Below, one piece after another: positions 1 to 7,116 of a stretch of 64,000 bases of DNA; the first letter of the stretch is position 1, and each line of letters opens with the position of its first letter. Source of the DNA: Bacteroidota bacterium (GTDB lineage Bacteria; Bacteroidota; Bacteroidia; Bacteroidales; Lentimicrobiaceae); NCBI GenBank assembly GCA_023417935.1, contig JAEZDY010000001.1, forward strand, positions 124,001 to 188,000, given 5' to 3'. The notes below the pieces were generated by a model. The model had not been told where the DNA came from, did not search any database, and worked only from the letters and a program-made list of their open reading frames with translations. Both the position numbers and the translations under genes were made by a program.

Positions 1-144
1 AGCGATGGACAAGTTACAATTACCGTTCCTATCAGTACCGCCCCCTTGCATACCTGGATGTTCTTCCATGAACCCGATGCTGCTACCAGTGAGAGCAAAA
101 GAAAGATATCGGATTCGGTGTATTTGGGAGTAGTAGGGGGGTAG
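1..144 (+). CDS. C-terminal end of an unknown protein (5' end outside window)
   Basis: Frame 1 is open from the first base and stops at 142-144 (TAG), giving the last 47 residues of a protein that begins upstream. The tail ends in SDSVYLGVVGG. No motif is recognisable in this short piece, so no function is proposed. It is supported only by the open frame and by the gene-sized gap that would otherwise be left before the repeat element downstream. The next 360 bases contain no convincing gene. Confidence 0.5.
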   Translation, partial: SDGQVTITVPISTAPLHTWMFFHEPDAATSESKRKISDSVYLGVVGG

Positions 145-189
145 GGTAAATGGGGTTTTTAGATACACCAGGTCAGCATGATACGGAAT

Positions 190-380
190 ACTCAGTCGTT
201 AGGCATTCCAAGGTCAATGAGATTCCTCACTCCGTTCGGAATGACGGAGGTATAGCTGTTGAAGGGAGAATGGAGAGATGGAAAAAGGCCGGCGCAGCCG
301 CCCTTTTTTCCATCTCTCCATTCTGTAAACACACGCGAATTAATCGTCATTTCGACGAAGGAGAAATCTCACTAACGGTT
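190..380. repeat. Palindromic intergenic element (MITE/REP-like)
   Basis: An outer imperfect inverted repeat joins 217-246 (TGAGATTCCTCACTCCG..GGAATGACG) to 345-371, whose reverse complement reads TGAGATTTCTCCTTCG..GAAATGACG. Inside it lies a long, nearly perfect hairpin: 267-289 pairs with 302-324 with one bulge, and GC-rich 290-300 closes the loop. There is no transposase and no T-tract. The whole element fills the spacer 145-504. It resembles non-autonomous mobile or REP-type repeats; multi-copy status cannot be tested within this window. Confidence 0.5.
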
Positions 381-504
381 GCCATTCCCTATCAGGTTGT
401 TCAGTATGAGTACCATTGAGATGTTCAGATTCTCAGGGGAAAGATTTTAAGTTAAACGAACTTTCCTTCAAAAATCAGGTTTAACTTCATAAAATACTCC
501 CGAT

Positions 505-1731
505 ATGAAGCCTAAATACATTGCAGTACTTGCTTCCCTGGCGTTGTTTGCATGCAACAACCATGGGTCATCTTCAGCACAAAATGGTGCAACTAATGGA
601 CGGCCGGTGGAAACCCGTAAACCTAATACGGATTATAAACCGGCATTTGAAGGGCAAACCAGATCTCCGGGAGTTGAAACCACCACGCCTTATGAGGCTG
701 TGAAGGTGACTGAATCTTTAGAACAGCCCTGGGGTATTGTACCTATGCCTGACGGCAGGTTGTTGATCACTGAAAAGGAGGGCAGTATGGTTATTGCTGA
801 TCCTGTGAGTGGTGAGCTAAGTGAACGGATCATCGGAATTCCTGAGGTGGACGATAGAGGACAAGGCGGTTTGTTGGGCTTGACTCTGGCCCCGGATTTT
901 GCTTCAAGCAGGATGGTCTATTGGGCTTTTTCAGAAAAAGAAGCTGACGGAACACATACCGCCATTGCCAAAGGCAGATTGTCTGATGATGAGAAGAGCA
1001 TTGAGAACGCAAGGGTCATATATCGGGCAACACCAACCTATGACGGCACTTTGCATTATGGCGGACGTGTAATATTTGATAAAAACGGTAACTTGTTTGT
1101 GAGTACAGGTGAACGGTCAGACCTTGAAACCCGTCCACAAGCCCAGGATCTGAATTCTGCACTTGGTAAAATACTTCATATCACTCCTGATGGAGAGCCT
1201 GTTGCCGGAAATCCGTTTGAAGGACAGCCAAATGCCCGTCCTGAAATATACAGTTATGGACATCGTAATACACAGGGATTGGCTTTTCACCCTGAAACGG
1301 GAGATTTATGGAACAACGAATTTGGTCCTAAAGGTGGCGATGAATTAAATTTAATAAAAGCAGGCGCCAATTACGGTTGGCCTGTGATCACTTATGGTAT
1401 TGAATACAGCGGTAGCGAGATAGGGAACCCGCCAATACAGCAAAAGGAGGGGATGGAACAACCGGTTTATTATTGGGATCCTGTGCTTTCGCCGAGTGGT
1501 ATGACATTCTACACAGGTGGTAATATTCCTGAATGGAAGAACAACCTCTTTCTCGCCGGATTGAACAGCAACCATATTGCCCGCATTGTCCTGCAAAATA
1601 ACAAAGTGGTAGGTGAAGAACGACTATTAGCCAATGAAGGACAGCGTTTCAGAGATATAACCCAGGGAAACGACGGTGAATTGTATGCAATTACGGATGA
1701 AGGAAGATTGTATAAAATTGATAAGAAGTAG
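505..1731 (+). CDS. PQQ-dependent glucose/sorbosone dehydrogenase-family lipoprotein
   Basis: This 408-residue protein belongs to the glucose/sorbosone (aldose sugar) dehydrogenase family, soluble six-bladed beta-propellers that oxidise sugars with PQQ in the periplasm. The N-terminus is a lipoprotein signal with lipobox LFAC (Cys17). Family signatures run in order: QPWGIVPMPDGRLLITEK (about 74-91), GGLLGLTLAPDF (about 120-131), HYGGRVIFDKNGNLFVSTGE (about 185-204, with the active-site-type His), GHRNTQGLAF and EFGPKGGDELN (about 250-280), and ANYGWP. Length and motif order are normal for the family. It stands alone and converges on the next gene with a 6-base gap. PQQ use is inferred from the family, and the substrate is unknown. 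Confidence 0.88.
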   Translation: MKPKYIAVLASLALFACNNHGSSSAQNGATNGRPVETRKPNTDYKPAFEGQTRSPGVETTTPYEAVKVTESLEQPWGIVPMPDGRLLITEKEGSMVIADPVSGELSERIIGIPEVDDRGQGGLLGLTLAPDFASSRMVYWAFSEKEADGTHTAIAKGRLSDDEKSIENARVIYRATPTYDGTLHYGGRVIFDKNGNLFVSTGERSDLETRPQAQDLNSALGKILHITPDGEPVAGNPFEGQPNARPEIYSYGHRNTQGLAFHPETGDLWNNEFGPKGGDELNLIKAGANYGWPVITYGIEYSGSEIGNPPIQQKEGMEQPVYYWDPVLSPSGMTFYTGGNIPEWKNNLFLAGLNSNHIARIVLQNNKVVGEERLLANEGQRFRDITQGNDGELYAITDEGRLYKIDKK

Positions 1732-1737
1732 GGTATC

Positions 1738-3852
1738 TTACCACACCATCACTTTCACAACATCATCATCAACCTGCAATGTATAAACTCCTGCCGGTAA
1801 GTCTGAAACATCCATTTGGCGGTTAGTAGGGGAGAGATTCATCTGCCGAACCATCTTGCCATGTATGTTGAACAACCTTGCAGTAATCGCGTGTGCGTTA
1901 GTTTTATAGTTGATGTTGAAAGTAGTGGAGGTTGGGTTCGGATATATAGAAATAGCATTTGTTGTAGATGTTGGCAACGGTTTGGATGAAACCCATGTAT
2001 CACTAATCCAAACAGCTCTGCCGGTGTAGCTGGCATAAATGCGGCCTTGAGGATCAGTAGTTACAGCCGGTACCCAGTAATCGCCGTTTTCAGCGATTAG
2101 ATCCCAGTCATCACCATTGTTTTCCGATCTGAAAAGGCCATAGAATGTACTCATGAAGAGTGCTCCATATTGATCGACATGAAAATCGGTATACATGCTT
2201 TCGCCGAAAGGAGAAATGTTAGTCCAGTCGCCATTATCCAGTCGGTATAAGTCCCATGTTTCATTACCGCCCCACCACGAAAGGGTACTAAGGTAAATGG
2301 TGCCTGTTGAGGTTACTGTAAGGTAGTAATATGCTTCAACATCACCTGCAGGTTCTGGTGCTATTTGCTCCCATGTTAGTCCTTCGTCCCCTGACATTAA
2401 AAGCCCATTCCATAAAGTTGCATATAAATTGCCTGCTGTGTCAACTGCGATAGTTGAAAAGCCTTCCTGTCCGGTATTAACAAGTTCCCAGGTATTCCCA
2501 TTGTCAGATGAAACCAGCAAACCTGTGCTGTTGATCATAAACAAATCCCCATCAGGGTGCAGTACCATGTCATATAACTGAATTTCACCTGCCATTTCAG
2601 ACCAGGTAGTTCCACCATCTTCTGATCTGAATAAGTACTGGAGACCGGAGCCTGAATTGTCAGTAAGAACATAATAAAAGCTACCATCATTCATGATATA
2701 AATATTTGATACTGTTCTAGGTCCTGTAACTCCAACTATCTGCTGCCAGGTATTCCCTCCATCGGCTGAACGCAATACCCTGTAGCTGGTAGCGGCCAGC
2801 AACACACTGTCATTTCCATACACAATACTGTATGCCGTGGCATTGCGCAGAACCTCATTCACCAAAGCCCAGCTTTCACCATCATCATCTGACTTCATAA
2901 CACCTTCAGCAGTGCCGACATATATGTTTCCTGCTGAATCAGTGTTCAAACGGCTGGTAATATATGACACCTTGCCCTGGGCTGAAAACTGCCAGTTTGC
3001 GCCATTGTCATGCGATACCCATATGCTATCATATTGTGCAAGGCTTACAAGGACGCCGTTTACCGTTGAGATGATTTGCTGACCATTGGTAAATTGATCA
3101 TTGACCAGTCCAACACTGTTGCCATCAGATGACACCTTTATAACTCCTGTTCCCTGGGAAACGACAAAGATCTCATCCTGTGCATTGGTAGTTAAGGCTG
3201 TGGCTTCCATCATGTTAAGTAGTGGTCCAATATCAGCATACTCCTCCCAGGTAGTGCCCCGGTCATAGGAGATCCATAAAAAGCCATATTGTTCTTTAAT
3301 GAGATGTCCGGCACTGTTTACAGTTACTTTTGAACTGTTATTATCTGCTTTGAGTACCCACGAAAGGCCTCCATCCTCCGAAAGGAGCAAGTCATTGCCA
3401 TAGGTATATAATACACTATCAGAGTCCTGCAGCAAATAAGCATTTCCGAAAATTGGAAAATGTACCTGAGTCCACGAGTTGCCATTATCAGATGACCGTA
3501 GCATTGCGCCATCAGCGTTTATAAAGAGAGCCCCTGAATTGTCGACTCCAATTATAGCACTTAACCCTTCAATCAGGGGGAGTTTCTCCCAGTTGAGTCC
3601 TTCGTCAGAGGAACGGGCTAAACGATAATCATTCCCAAAGTCTTCATCATATTCAAGGGTGAGGGTATAAACCGTACCCCCTGAACCGCCCGATACATAT
3701 TGCGTGTAGCCCCCTGAAGGTCCGTTTGATTGTTGCCAGGTTGCCTGAGCGGTCAATAAAGATGGTAACATCAGAAAAAAAATAGTTGCAGTTATAGCTG
3801 CAACTATGGGTAATCCCTGTTTTTTTAATTCTACGTGTGTATATTTTTTCAT
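1738..3852 (-). CDS. Secreted BNR/sialidase-like repeat protein with T9SS sorting domain
   Basis: The 704-residue product has a signal peptide (hydrophobic stretch about 14-35, ending LLTAQA). It then carries more than ten repeats of the form SSDxGxxW, the Asp-box/BNR signature of beta-propellers (Vps10 or sialidase-like). The last 75 residues are a typical type IX secretion C-terminal domain: IYPNPTSTTFNINY, then LFNIHGKMVRQ, then DLPAGVYTLQV. It is therefore predicted to be exported by T9SS and anchored or released at the cell surface. No catalytic residues of true sialidases can be assigned, so a binding or structural role is as likely as an enzymatic one. Confidence 0.82.
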   Translation of the reverse strand: MKKYTHVELKKQGLPIVAAITATIFFLMLPSLLTAQATWQQSNGPSGGYTQYVSGGSGGTVYTLTLEYDEDFGNDYRLARSSDEGLNWEKLPLIEGLSAIIGVDNSGALFINADGAMLRSSDNGNSWTQVHFPIFGNAYLLQDSDSVLYTYGNDLLLSEDGGLSWVLKADNNSSKVTVNSAGHLIKEQYGFLWISYDRGTTWEEYADIGPLLNMMEATALTTNAQDEIFVVSQGTGVIKVSSDGNSVGLVNDQFTNGQQIISTVNGVLVSLAQYDSIWVSHDNGANWQFSAQGKVSYITSRLNTDSAGNIYVGTAEGVMKSDDDGESWALVNEVLRNATAYSIVYGNDSVLLAATSYRVLRSADGGNTWQQIVGVTGPRTVSNIYIMNDGSFYYVLTDNSGSGLQYLFRSEDGGTTWSEMAGEIQLYDMVLHPDGDLFMINSTGLLVSSDNGNTWELVNTGQEGFSTIAVDTAGNLYATLWNGLLMSGDEGLTWEQIAPEPAGDVEAYYYLTVTSTGTIYLSTLSWWGGNETWDLYRLDNGDWTNISPFGESMYTDFHVDQYGALFMSTFYGLFRSENNGDDWDLIAENGDYWVPAVTTDPQGRIYASYTGRAVWISDTWVSSKPLPTSTTNAISIYPNPTSTTFNINYKTNAHAITARLFNIHGKMVRQMNLSPTNRQMDVSDLPAGVYTLQVDDDVVKVMVW

Positions 3853-3937
3853 AACTGCTTTTTATTATACTAACAGCAATTATAATAAAAATATTTGGCA
3901 GAAATTCTTAAATTATTGTTAATCAGGTATTAAGCAT

Positions 3938-4032
3938 TTCCAAGCACTGAAAGGGTGAAATAATTTCAACCAGCCCCGAAAGGGCGCAATATGTCAACAC
4001 AGGGTGGTAACCCTGTGCAGGGTTCAGGGCTG
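3938..4032. repeat. GAAAGGG(T/C)G repeat with hairpin
   Basis: Two degenerate direct repeats, CTGAAAGGGTGAAATAATTTC (3948-3968) and CCCGAAAGGGCGCAATATGTC (3975-3995), are followed by a perfect 8-bp hairpin: CACAGGGT at 3998-4005, loop GGTA, ACCCTGTG at 4010-4017. No gene covers this stretch. I recognise the layout as similar to a dispersed intergenic repeat seen in several bacterial phyla, but only one copy is visible here. Confidence 0.4.
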
Positions 4033-4064
4033 ATTTACATTCTTAACTAATCCTGGAAACAGTA

Positions 4065-4370
4065 TTACGCCTTTGAAGTACTTCTAAGTTTACTCATCGC
4101 GTAAGTAACCAACCCACCTGCAAGCATAGCACCAGGGCCTCTGGTGAGCATTGAAGAGAGCATTCCGCCTTTTGCTTTTGATCCGGCAAATTGAGTACCT
4201 ATGGCTGCTACTGCAGGGATTATTGCCTTGCCAAGTCCGCCTGATTTGTCAAGCAGACTTCCTGCTGCACTAAGTAAAGGTTTTCTGTAGAAGATAGCCG
4301 CGGCTAAACCTGCAGCTATAGGTAATGCCAATGCAAGTTTCGAATAGTTTCTATTGTTAGTATGTTTCAT
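4065..4370 (-). CDS. Small Gly/Ala-rich membrane-associated protein, unknown
   Basis: A 101-residue basic protein. A hydrophobic segment lies at about 12-27 (ALALPIAAGLAAAIFY), and alternating Gly/Ala/Ser hydrophobic stretches lie at about 47-62 and 73-90. There is no signal-peptidase site and no recognised motif. The start ATG (4368-4370) has no clear Shine-Dalgarno site, as is usual here. It is transcribed divergently from the VOC protein gene at 4595, and the shared spacer holds a 10-bp hairpin and a 9-nt tandem array. The composition resembles small glycine-zipper-like membrane proteins. Function is unknown. Confidence 0.6.
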   Translation of the reverse strand: MKHTNNRNYSKLALALPIAAGLAAAIFYRKPLLSAAGSLLDKSGGLGKAIIPAVAAIGTQFAGSKAKGGMLSSMLTRGPGAMLAGGLVTYAMSKLRSTSKA

Positions 4371-4426
4371 AGTATATGTTGTTTACAATACTAACAATCA
4401 ATTGGTTAAAAACGTTTGCAAAGTAT

Positions 4427-4450
4427 CATCTTCCTGGAGTCAGGAAGATG
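4427..4450. other. Perfect 10-bp hairpin in divergent spacer
   Basis: CATCTTCCTG (4427-4436), loop GAGT, and CAGGAAGATG (4441-4450) form a perfect inverted repeat between two divergent genes. No T-run follows on either strand, so it is more likely an operator or a structured leader than a terminator. Confidence 0.4.
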
Positions 4451-4468
4451 ATGTTTAAGTGAAAGCTT

Positions 4469-4522
4469 GTCCCACCAGTCCCACCGGTCCCACCAGTCCC
4501 ACCGGTCCCACAAGTCCCACAA
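4469..4522. repeat. 9-nt tandem array GTCCCACCR, 6 copies
   Basis: Six contiguous in-phase nonamers: GTCCCACCA, GTCCCACCG, GTCCCACCA, GTCCCACCG, GTCCCACAA, GTCCCACAA. The same nonamer family recurs at 5019-5054 and 6765-6800. Confidence 0.9.
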
Positions 4523-4558
4523 CCCGAATAGTGAGTAGTTATATTGGTGTTAATTAAG

Positions 4559-4566
4559 TACATTTG
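4559..4566 (+). promoter_or_regulatory. Bacteroidota -7 box upstream of VOC gene
   Basis: TACATTTG matches TAnnTTTG and lies 28 bases before the ATG at 4595. No -33 TTG is found at the expected spacing. Confidence 0.35.
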
Positions 4567-4594
4567 AGGAATTATTTAAAGAAAGATAACTACT

Positions 4595-4948
4595 ATGCTG
4601 GGACTAAGAACAACAATATACAAGGTGAGCGATATTGATAAGGCAAAGCTTTGGTATTCAAAAGCATTTGAAACAGAGCCCTATTTTGATGAGCCGTTTT
4701 ATGTTGGTTTCAACATTGGAGGATATGAGCTGGGCCTCCAACCTGAAGAAGGTAAAACCGATAAAGCTGAGAATGCAGTTGCTTACTGGGGAGTTGAGCA
4801 CATTCAGGAAGAATATGACCGTTTGTTGGGGTTAGGTGCTACCGAAAACGAAAAGCCCTATGATGTAGGAAGTGATATTATGACCGCAACAGTTAAAGAT
4901 CCTTTCGGGAATGTCATTGGACTAATCTACAATCCACACTTCAAATAA
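4595..4948 (+). CDS. VOC-superfamily (glyoxalase-like) protein
   Basis: A 117-residue single-domain vicinal-oxygen-chelate protein. It shows the paired beta-alpha-beta-beta-beta fold signature: LRTTIYKVSDIDKAKLWYSKAF at the start, FNIGGYELGLQPEE in the middle, and the C-terminal ATVKDPFGNVIGLIYNP. Family members bind a divalent metal and act in glyoxal detoxification, dioxygenation or drug resistance. The usual metal-ligand His near the N-terminus is replaced (Thr6-Thr-Ile), so metal-dependent catalysis is uncertain. A strong bidirectional terminator follows directly. Confidence 0.8.
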   Translation: MLGLRTTIYKVSDIDKAKLWYSKAFETEPYFDEPFYVGFNIGGYELGLQPEEGKTDKAENAVAYWGVEHIQEEYDRLLGLGATENEKPYDVGSDIMTATVKDPFGNVIGLIYNPHFK

Positions 4949-4979
4949 AAAGTACAAGCCCGATGGGGTCGTACTTTTT
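4947..4979. terminator. Bidirectional intrinsic terminator after VOC gene
   Basis: AAAAAGTAC (4947-4955) pairs with GTACTTTTT (4971-4979) around a 15-nt loop. The A-tract before and T-tract after let it work in both directions. Confidence 0.75.
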
Positions 4980-5018
4980 ATATATCAAAGCCTGAATGCT
5001 GGTTGTGACTATAGTCAT

Positions 5019-5168
5019 GTCCCACAAGTCTTACTGGTCCCACAAATCCCACAAGTCCCAGAACCCAGAACCCAGAACAAAAAACCAAGAACCTAGAACC
5101 AAGAACAATTCAAGCTGATAGCTGATAGCTGATAGCTGAAAACTGATAGCTGAAAACTGATAGCTAAA
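5019..5168. repeat. Composite tandem module: 9-mers, then 16 phased heptamers
   Basis: Four nonamers (GTCCCACAA, GTCTTACTG, GTCCCACAA, ATCCCACAA at 5019-5054) are followed after two bases by exactly sixteen heptamers at 5057-5168. These are CCCAGAA x3, CAAAAAA, CCAAGAA, CCTAGAA, CCAAGAA, CAATTCA, AGCTGAT x3, AGCTGAA, AACTGAT, AGCTGAA, AACTGAT, AGCTAAA. The 7-nt phase never breaks although the unit changes. It ends three bases before the stop codon of the helicase gene. Confidence 0.9.
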
Positions 5169-5171
5169 ATC

Positions 5172-6395
5172 CTAGTACCTCCTCGAAGTCTCCGCCCTTC
5201 TGTTCTGACTACCCCACCTTTTATTGCGGTTTGAGTTAGTTGCCCTTGGGGCTTCAACGGGTGCGGCGGTAAAGCCTAAAATACGTTTTACTTCAATGTC
5301 CTGCGGAAGCAGTTTGTTGATATCCTTTAGACTGCCACGTTCTTCAGAAGCGCAGAAGGATATAGCAATGCCTGATTCGCCGGCACGGGCTGTACGGCCG
5401 ATGCGGTGAACGTAGGTTTCAGGTACTTCGGGCAGTTCGTAGTTGATAACGTGTGATATTTTGTCGACATCAATGCCGCGTGATGCGATATCGGTGGCAA
5501 CCAACACCTTGATGGTGCGATCCTTGAAGCCGTTGAGTGCTTTCTGGCGGTTTGACTGCGACTTGTTGCCGTGAATAGCTACTGCCGGGATGCCTTGCCT
5601 GATAAGGTCCTTGGTTACTTTGTCGGCACCATGCTTGGTGCGGGTGAAGATAAGCGCTGTTTCAATGGTTTCAGTTTCGAAGATTTCCTGCAGCAAAGCG
5701 CGTTTGTCGTTCTTCTCTACGAAGTAAACCGATTGAGATACGCTTTCGGCTGGTGCTGAAAGTGGAGCCACGTTAACTTTAACCGGATTGGTAAGCAGAC
5801 TATCGGCCAAAGCCCTGATTTCAACGGGAACGGTAGCGGTAAAGAAACCTGTTTGACGCCTGGCAGGCAGTTTGGCAATAATGCGCTTGATGTCGGGCAG
5901 AAAGCCCATATCGAGCATGTGGTCGGCTTCATCAAGTATAAAGTACTCAATGCTGTGAAGTTTTATAAATCCCTGGTTTATCAGGTCGAGCAGACGGCCG
6001 GGTGTGGCAATTAGTATATCAACGCCCTTGCGGATCATTTCGGTTTGCGGTTTCTGCGAAACGCCACCATAAACAACGGTATGTTTCAGCTTTAGTCCCT
6101 TTCCATAATCAGTAAAGCTGTCGCTGATCTGCTGCGCCAGTTCACGGGTTGGGGCCATTACGAGTGCACGTATTGGCGCACCTTTGCCGCTTGATTGCGA
6201 GGTAAATAGTTTTTGAAGAATCGGAATAGCAAAAGCAGCGGTTTTGCCGGTGCCGGTTTGAGCGGTGCCAAAAACATCGGCGCCGTTAAGCATATGCGGT
6301 ATAACTTTCTCCTGTATTGGTGTGGGCTCAGTATAGCCCTTGCTGATAAGAGCCTGTAAAATAGGCTCAATAATGTTTAATTTATCAAATGTCAT
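5172..6395 (-). CDS. DEAD-box RNA helicase, RhlE-like
   Basis: This 407-residue ATP-dependent RNA helicase has both RecA-like lobes. Motifs in order: Q motif ending PTPIQEKVIP, motif I AQTGTGKT (about 45-52), Ia PTRELAQQ, Ib TPGRLLD, motif II DEAD (about 151-154), motif III TAT in place of the usual SAT, motif V ATDIASRGIDV, and motif VI HRIGRTARAG. A short basic, Arg/Asn-rich tail (about 375-407) probably adds non-specific RNA binding. Family roles are ribosome assembly and RNA remodelling, often cold-induced. A -7 box at 6545-6552 implies a leader of about 140 nt. Composite repeat modules lie immediately downstream and farther upstream. Confidence 0.93.
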   Translation of the reverse strand: MTFDKLNIIEPILQALISKGYTEPTPIQEKVIPHMLNGADVFGTAQTGTGKTAAFAIPILQKLFTSQSSGKGAPIRALVMAPTRELAQQISDSFTDYGKGLKLKHTVVYGGVSQKPQTEMIRKGVDILIATPGRLLDLINQGFIKLHSIEYFILDEADHMLDMGFLPDIKRIIAKLPARRQTGFFTATVPVEIRALADSLLTNPVKVNVAPLSAPAESVSQSVYFVEKNDKRALLQEIFETETIETALIFTRTKHGADKVTKDLIRQGIPAVAIHGNKSQSNRQKALNGFKDRTIKVLVATDIASRGIDVDKISHVINYELPEVPETYVHRIGRTARAGESGIAISFCASEERGSLKDINKLLPQDIEVKRILGFTAAPVEAPRATNSNRNKRWGSQNRRAETSRRY

Positions 6396-6544
6396 TTAAT
6401 GTTTTTTAGTCTTATAGGCAACACTCAACCACCCGTTATTATTCGGTTTTTCCAGTGTTAAATTCTTAAGATTAAAGGAATTAACTTCGGTTCGGTGGGC
6501 GATAATATATAATAACCTGATAGTCAGCTATAATTAATGAGCCG

Positions 6545-6552
6545 CAAAGATA
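6545..6552 (-). promoter_or_regulatory. -7 promoter box for the helicase gene
   Basis: On the minus strand TATCTTTG matches TAnnTTTG. It places transcription start near 6538 and gives a leader of roughly 140 nt before the ATG at 6395. No TTG is present at the -33 position. Confidence 0.4.
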
Positions 6553-6598
6553 AGCATTTAATTCATACGATGGATTTTTTTTTTGAGTGGAGGTGACA

Positions 6599-6654
6599 AG
6601 GCTAAAGGCTAAAGTATAAAGTGGTTAGTGACTAGTGGTTAGTGGTTAGTGGTG
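6599..6654. repeat. Heptamer array AGTGGTT/AGGCTAA, 8 copies
   Basis: Eight in-phase heptamers: AGGCTAA x2, AGTATAA, AGTGGTT, AGTGACT, AGTGGTT x2, AGTGGTG. As in the composite modules, two unit types are joined without loss of phase. Confidence 0.85.
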
Positions 6655-6656
6655 AA

Positions 6657-6739
6657 TTGTAGGGACAGGTCGCGACCTGTCCATCATCATTGCAAAGAAA
6701 ACCCATCATTGTAGGGACAGATAGTGACCTGTCCATCAC
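6657..6739. repeat. Duplicated element with a 20-bp palindrome
   Basis: Two near-identical copies of about 31 nt start at 6657 and 6709 (ATTGTAGGGACAG ... GACCTGTCCATCA). In the first copy 6663-6682 is a perfect 20-bp palindrome with half-site GGACAGGTCG. In the second (6715-6734) the centre has decayed to ATAGT. The spacer 6396-7116 holds this element, the heptamer and nonamer arrays and the kaiC promoter, and no gene. Confidence 0.7.
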
Positions 6740-6764
6740 TGATGTTGGAAGTATTGAATGGTAT

Positions 6765-6953
6765 GTCCCACAGGTCCCACAAGTCCCACAGGTCCCGCTG
6801 AATGCTAACCCCTCGAGAAAAAACTCGGGGACCACCCAGAACCAGAACAAAATAAACTGATAACTGATAACTGACAACTGTTAGCTGATAGCTGAAAGCT
6901 GATAACTGAAAGCTGATAGCTGAAAGCTGATAGCCAAGTGCTGACAGCCAAAA
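6765..6953. repeat. Second composite module: 9-mers, then 17 phased heptamers
   Basis: Four nonamers lie at 6765-6800 (GTCCCACAG, GTCCCACAA, GTCCCACAG, GTCCCGCTG). After 34 bases, seventeen exact heptamers run from 6835 to 6953: CCCAGAA, CCAGAAC, AAAATAA, ACTGATA x2, ACTGACA, ACTGTTA, then GCTGATA/GCTGAAA alternating, ending GCCAAAA. The order and orientation of blocks match the module at 5019-5168. Confidence 0.9.
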
Positions 6954-7067
6954 TCAAAACCAATCAAGAAATAACTTCCCTTTTGAACTTTTACGCTCTT
7001 TATTTCTTATAATAAGACTATGCATTGCTATGTGACTGCTGCATGCCTAATAAACTTAACCTACCTA

Positions 7068-7098
7068 TTGTGAATTTATAGCTATCTTTTTATATTTG
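7068..7098 (+). promoter_or_regulatory. kaiC operon promoter (TTG-N20-TATATTTG)
   Basis: The -33 TTG (7068-7070) and -7 TATATTTG (7091-7098) are separated by 20 nt, a full match to the Bacteroidota primary sigma consensus. Transcription would begin near 7105, which excludes the in-frame TTG at 7096 as start codon and supports the ATG at 7117. Confidence 0.6.
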
Positions 7099-7116
7099 CT
7101 CAAAAAATGCCAGTAT

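Noticed and set aside
150..419. 89-codon open frame on the plus strand
   Set aside because: It runs through both arms of the palindromic element and the inner hairpin; its sequence is repeat DNA, not protein-like.
3998..4017. CACAGGGT hairpin as an intrinsic terminator
   Set aside because: No T-tract follows on either strand; it belongs to a repeat element.
6632..6877. 81-codon minus-strand frame with CGT repeats
   Set aside because: The amino-acid repeats are the translation of the GTCCCACAA nonamers and heptamers.
4469..6953. CRISPR array
   Set aside because: Repeats are 7-9 nt and directly adjacent, with no unique spacers, and there are no cas genes.
7096..7116. TTG at 7096 as kaiC start
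   Set aside because: It lies inside the -7 box TATATTTG, upstream of the expected transcription start.
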